DNA from: Macrophomina tecta
Taxonomy: Eukaryota > Ascomycota > Dothideomycetes > Botryosphaeriales > Botryosphaeriaceae
Direction: 5' to 3'
Assembly (NCBI GenBank): GCA_024180945.1
Contig: JAKSGN010000034.1
Location: 179,599 to 243,598 of the forward strand
DNA: 64,000 bases
Shown one piece after another: positions 62,147-64,000 of this stretch. The notes beneath the pieces were generated by a model that had not been told where the DNA came from, searched no databases, and saw nothing but the letters and a program-made list of their open reading frames with translations. Each line of letters begins with the position of its first letter. Positions within the stretch are counted from its first letter, which is position 1. The position numbers and the translations under genes are program-made.

Positions 62147-63999
62147 ACGTACTCCACAAGCGAGATGAACACACAAGCGAGTTGAACACTATCCGCCACT
62201 ATACCACAATTATCTTCAATTCTACCACCACAACACTACAAATTTACTACAATTTCGTCGGAAATAGATGAATGAGATGATTCTGCAGCCTACTGGCAGG
62301 TACGTGTATTATGGCCGGTCTTGCCACAATTGCCGCAGTGCCGCGACTTTGTACGAGCCCCTCCCAACTGACCCCTATGTTGACGCATTTCCTGCTGCAC
62401 CTGCTCATCCACAGCCTTCTGATCCAGTAGACCTTGTGCATCTTGTATAGTAAGTGACCCTCCTTGCCGGACACGTGTTTTTTTAGCCCTCCGTCGCTTG
62501 CTTAATGCCCCGTTGGCCTTACGTAGCGAAGAGTTCTCTGCTTCTAAAAGGGCCACCCGATGCATTACTGCCTTCGTTCCTTTGGTCAACAGCCGCTAGT
62601 AACGAGGTCGGGGAGCTATTCTAGTGGCTAGAAATGCGAGTCTTAATAAGTTCAGACTGGGAATTCGCTTCTAGAGGGTTCTGCGGCGTCTTGGAAACCC
62701 AAGGGTCAGCCGAAGCCGACGGGGGCCCAGTCGGTGTGGGAGTCCGTAATTGTACGTCCAGCTTAGAAAGCACCCTGTTTGGATCGTACGGTACAAGGCC
62801 AGCTCCTAAAAAGCCGCGTTGTATGTTTTTCTCCGTCATAGAAGCAAAGAAGGCTTTACGGAACGCGCAGAGGAATTCAAGCTTGCTGATGTGGTTGATA
62901 TGCATACGCATCAAGTCCTCGATCTGGCGACCGTACTCCCGCTTTAATAGCGCAAAACACCCAACATCAAGCGGCTGAAGAAGGTGGGAGGAATATAGAG
63001 GCATACAGAGTGTAACGATATTGTGCTCTTGGCAGTAGAGCTCGAATTCGGTCGAATGGTGGCTCTCGTGGCCATCAAGTATCAATAGACGATAGGGGCC
63101 CTTTGTACGAGATGTTGTATGGTTATCGAAGTGTTTGATCCACTCTAGGCCTCTCTCATTCGTAGTCCAGCCATTCTCGGTAGTCGCAAGTACCCAATCG
63201 GCCGGAAGATCGCACTCTGTATACCAGTTGGATAGGTGGTACTGGCCTGCGAGGATAATGAACGGCGGAATCGCCCAGCCTTGAGTATTCACGCCCTGGA
63301 TTACCGTTGCCCATTCTCGATTGCCAGGCTGGGCCAATTTAGCCCTGCTACGGCCTTCAGAAGTAGTGACAACCATAGTAGTAGAGATAATGCCCATCAT
63401 AAACCCGGTTTCGTCGAAGTTGTACACATCGTCATCCAGAATCCCGTATTTAGCCTTCATATTCTGCAAGAGGGCAAACCACTCGCGAATAACCTTCGGA
63501 TCTTCGCATTTGGCCCTCTAGTAGTCGTATCTGCGAGAAAAACGCGTACGAAGCTCTAGCCGGCGCTTAACGAAGTTGGAGGCCCAGTTCTTGCCGACGC
63601 GTGGCGCGTCGCGTGCATGCAACAGATGGTTGGCCATATCTTCCACACCACGTAGTCTAGGTGAAAAAGATCGCGCAGACAGTTCGAGTACGTATTATAC
63701 AATAGCTTCCTCCTCCAATTCCGTGAGATTTTTCGAATTGGGTGGCGTATCGCGTCGTGCAGGTTTACCGTCGCGTCGGTTGCGGATGGTATTGATTGTA
63801 ACATTGTAGATCTTGGCTGCAGCTCGTAGGCTTAGCTTTTTGTTATTTCGAATGGCTTCAAGAGCCAAATTAACTCTGGCTTCGTATGAAATCGATTCCA
63901 TGTTGTGTTGTGGAAGAATTCGGTGTTGAAAATAGAGGAGGCGCGCCGCGGCGGAAGTGTTCATCTCGCTTGTGTGTTCATCTCGCTTGTGGAGTACGT
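62147..63999 (-). mobile_element. Full-length Fot1/pogo transposon (1853 bp)
   Basis: TIR ACGTACTCCACAAGCGAG at both ends, each with two CACAAGCGAG(A/T)TGAACA units. TA at 62145-62146; the right TA starts at 64000 and is cut by the window edge. Confidence 0.93.
62290..63904 (-). pseudogene. Pogo transposase, decayed
   Basis: The minus strand starts MESISYEARVNLALEAIRNN at 63901 and has the psq HTH (SLRAAAKIYNVTINTIRNRR), then TAG near 63520 just before the RAKCEDPKVI segment, the core (YNFDETGFMMGI, LLILDGHESHHS, LLQPLDVGCF), TAG at about 62619 where relatives have Gln (RISSH|NSSPTS), a frameshift at about 62590, and the coiled coil plus CCHC end (CGNCGKTGHNTRTC). The stops fit RIP. Ends are intact, so it could be moved in trans by a related enzyme. 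Confidence 0.85.
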
Positions 64000-64000
64000 T

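Overview
The window looks like repeat-rich nuclear DNA of a filamentous ascomycete (Pezizomycotina). The evidence is short introns of 46-72 nt with GT..AG borders and CTAAC/CTGAC-like branch sites, fungal-type gene families (SAT4/PTH11-like rhodopsin domain, bZIP, C2H2, F-box/ankyrin), Fot1/pogo, hAT, Tad-like LINE, copia, gypsy and Helitron relics, and stop codons of the type left by RIP (CpA to TpA). No tRNA, rRNA, CRISPR or prokaryotic signal was seen. All splice models are my own readings of the sequence and have no transcript support.

Layout. 1-3.2 kb: part of a LINE, a truncated rhodopsin-domain gene and small solo LTRs, one nested in another. 3.2-12.7 kb: a gene island of hypothetical genes (five-exon 384 aa; about 250 aa; a possible 39 aa micro-gene; 282 aa; 620 aa; 140 aa) with almost no transposons. 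12.9-19.2 kb: pogo fragments joined tail to head, a decayed hAT element and a second hAT fragment. 19.6-22.8 kb: an F-box/ankyrin gene with 19 repeats and a broken double-chromodomain gene. 25.6-38 kb: a nest of elements. A copia pol (-) is cut by a hAT fragment, which is cut by a pogo, which is cut by a second copia; that copia carries a 2.8 kb hAT inside gag-pol with a perfect 8-bp target duplication, and is broken by a 5'-truncated LINE joined to a Helitron-like helicase piece. 38.1-44 kb: an apparently intact LINE with ORF1 and EN-RT-RNase H ORF2. 44.3-45.1 kb: a C2H2 gene. 45.9-50.3 kb: an intact 1862-bp pogo inserted in the tail of another LINE. 50.4-51.7 kb: a bZIP gene hemmed in by transposons. 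51.9-55 kb: pogo and gypsy relics.

The most striking part is 55.5-62.15 kb. It encodes a 1679-aa protein (OrsD-like zinc region, a possible tyrosine-recombinase-like centre, and a RecQ-type helicase). A 170-bp tandem satellite carrying TTAGGG-like motifs follows, and more telomere-like motifs lie upstream. By eye the whole 6.6 kb has only two CT dinucleotides on the + strand, although AG is common, so the bias is strand-asymmetric and covers coding and non-coding DNA alike. A pogo element follows at 62.1-64 kb. This segment resembles subtelomeric DNA with a telomere-linked-helicase-type gene and is my best candidate for something undescribed.
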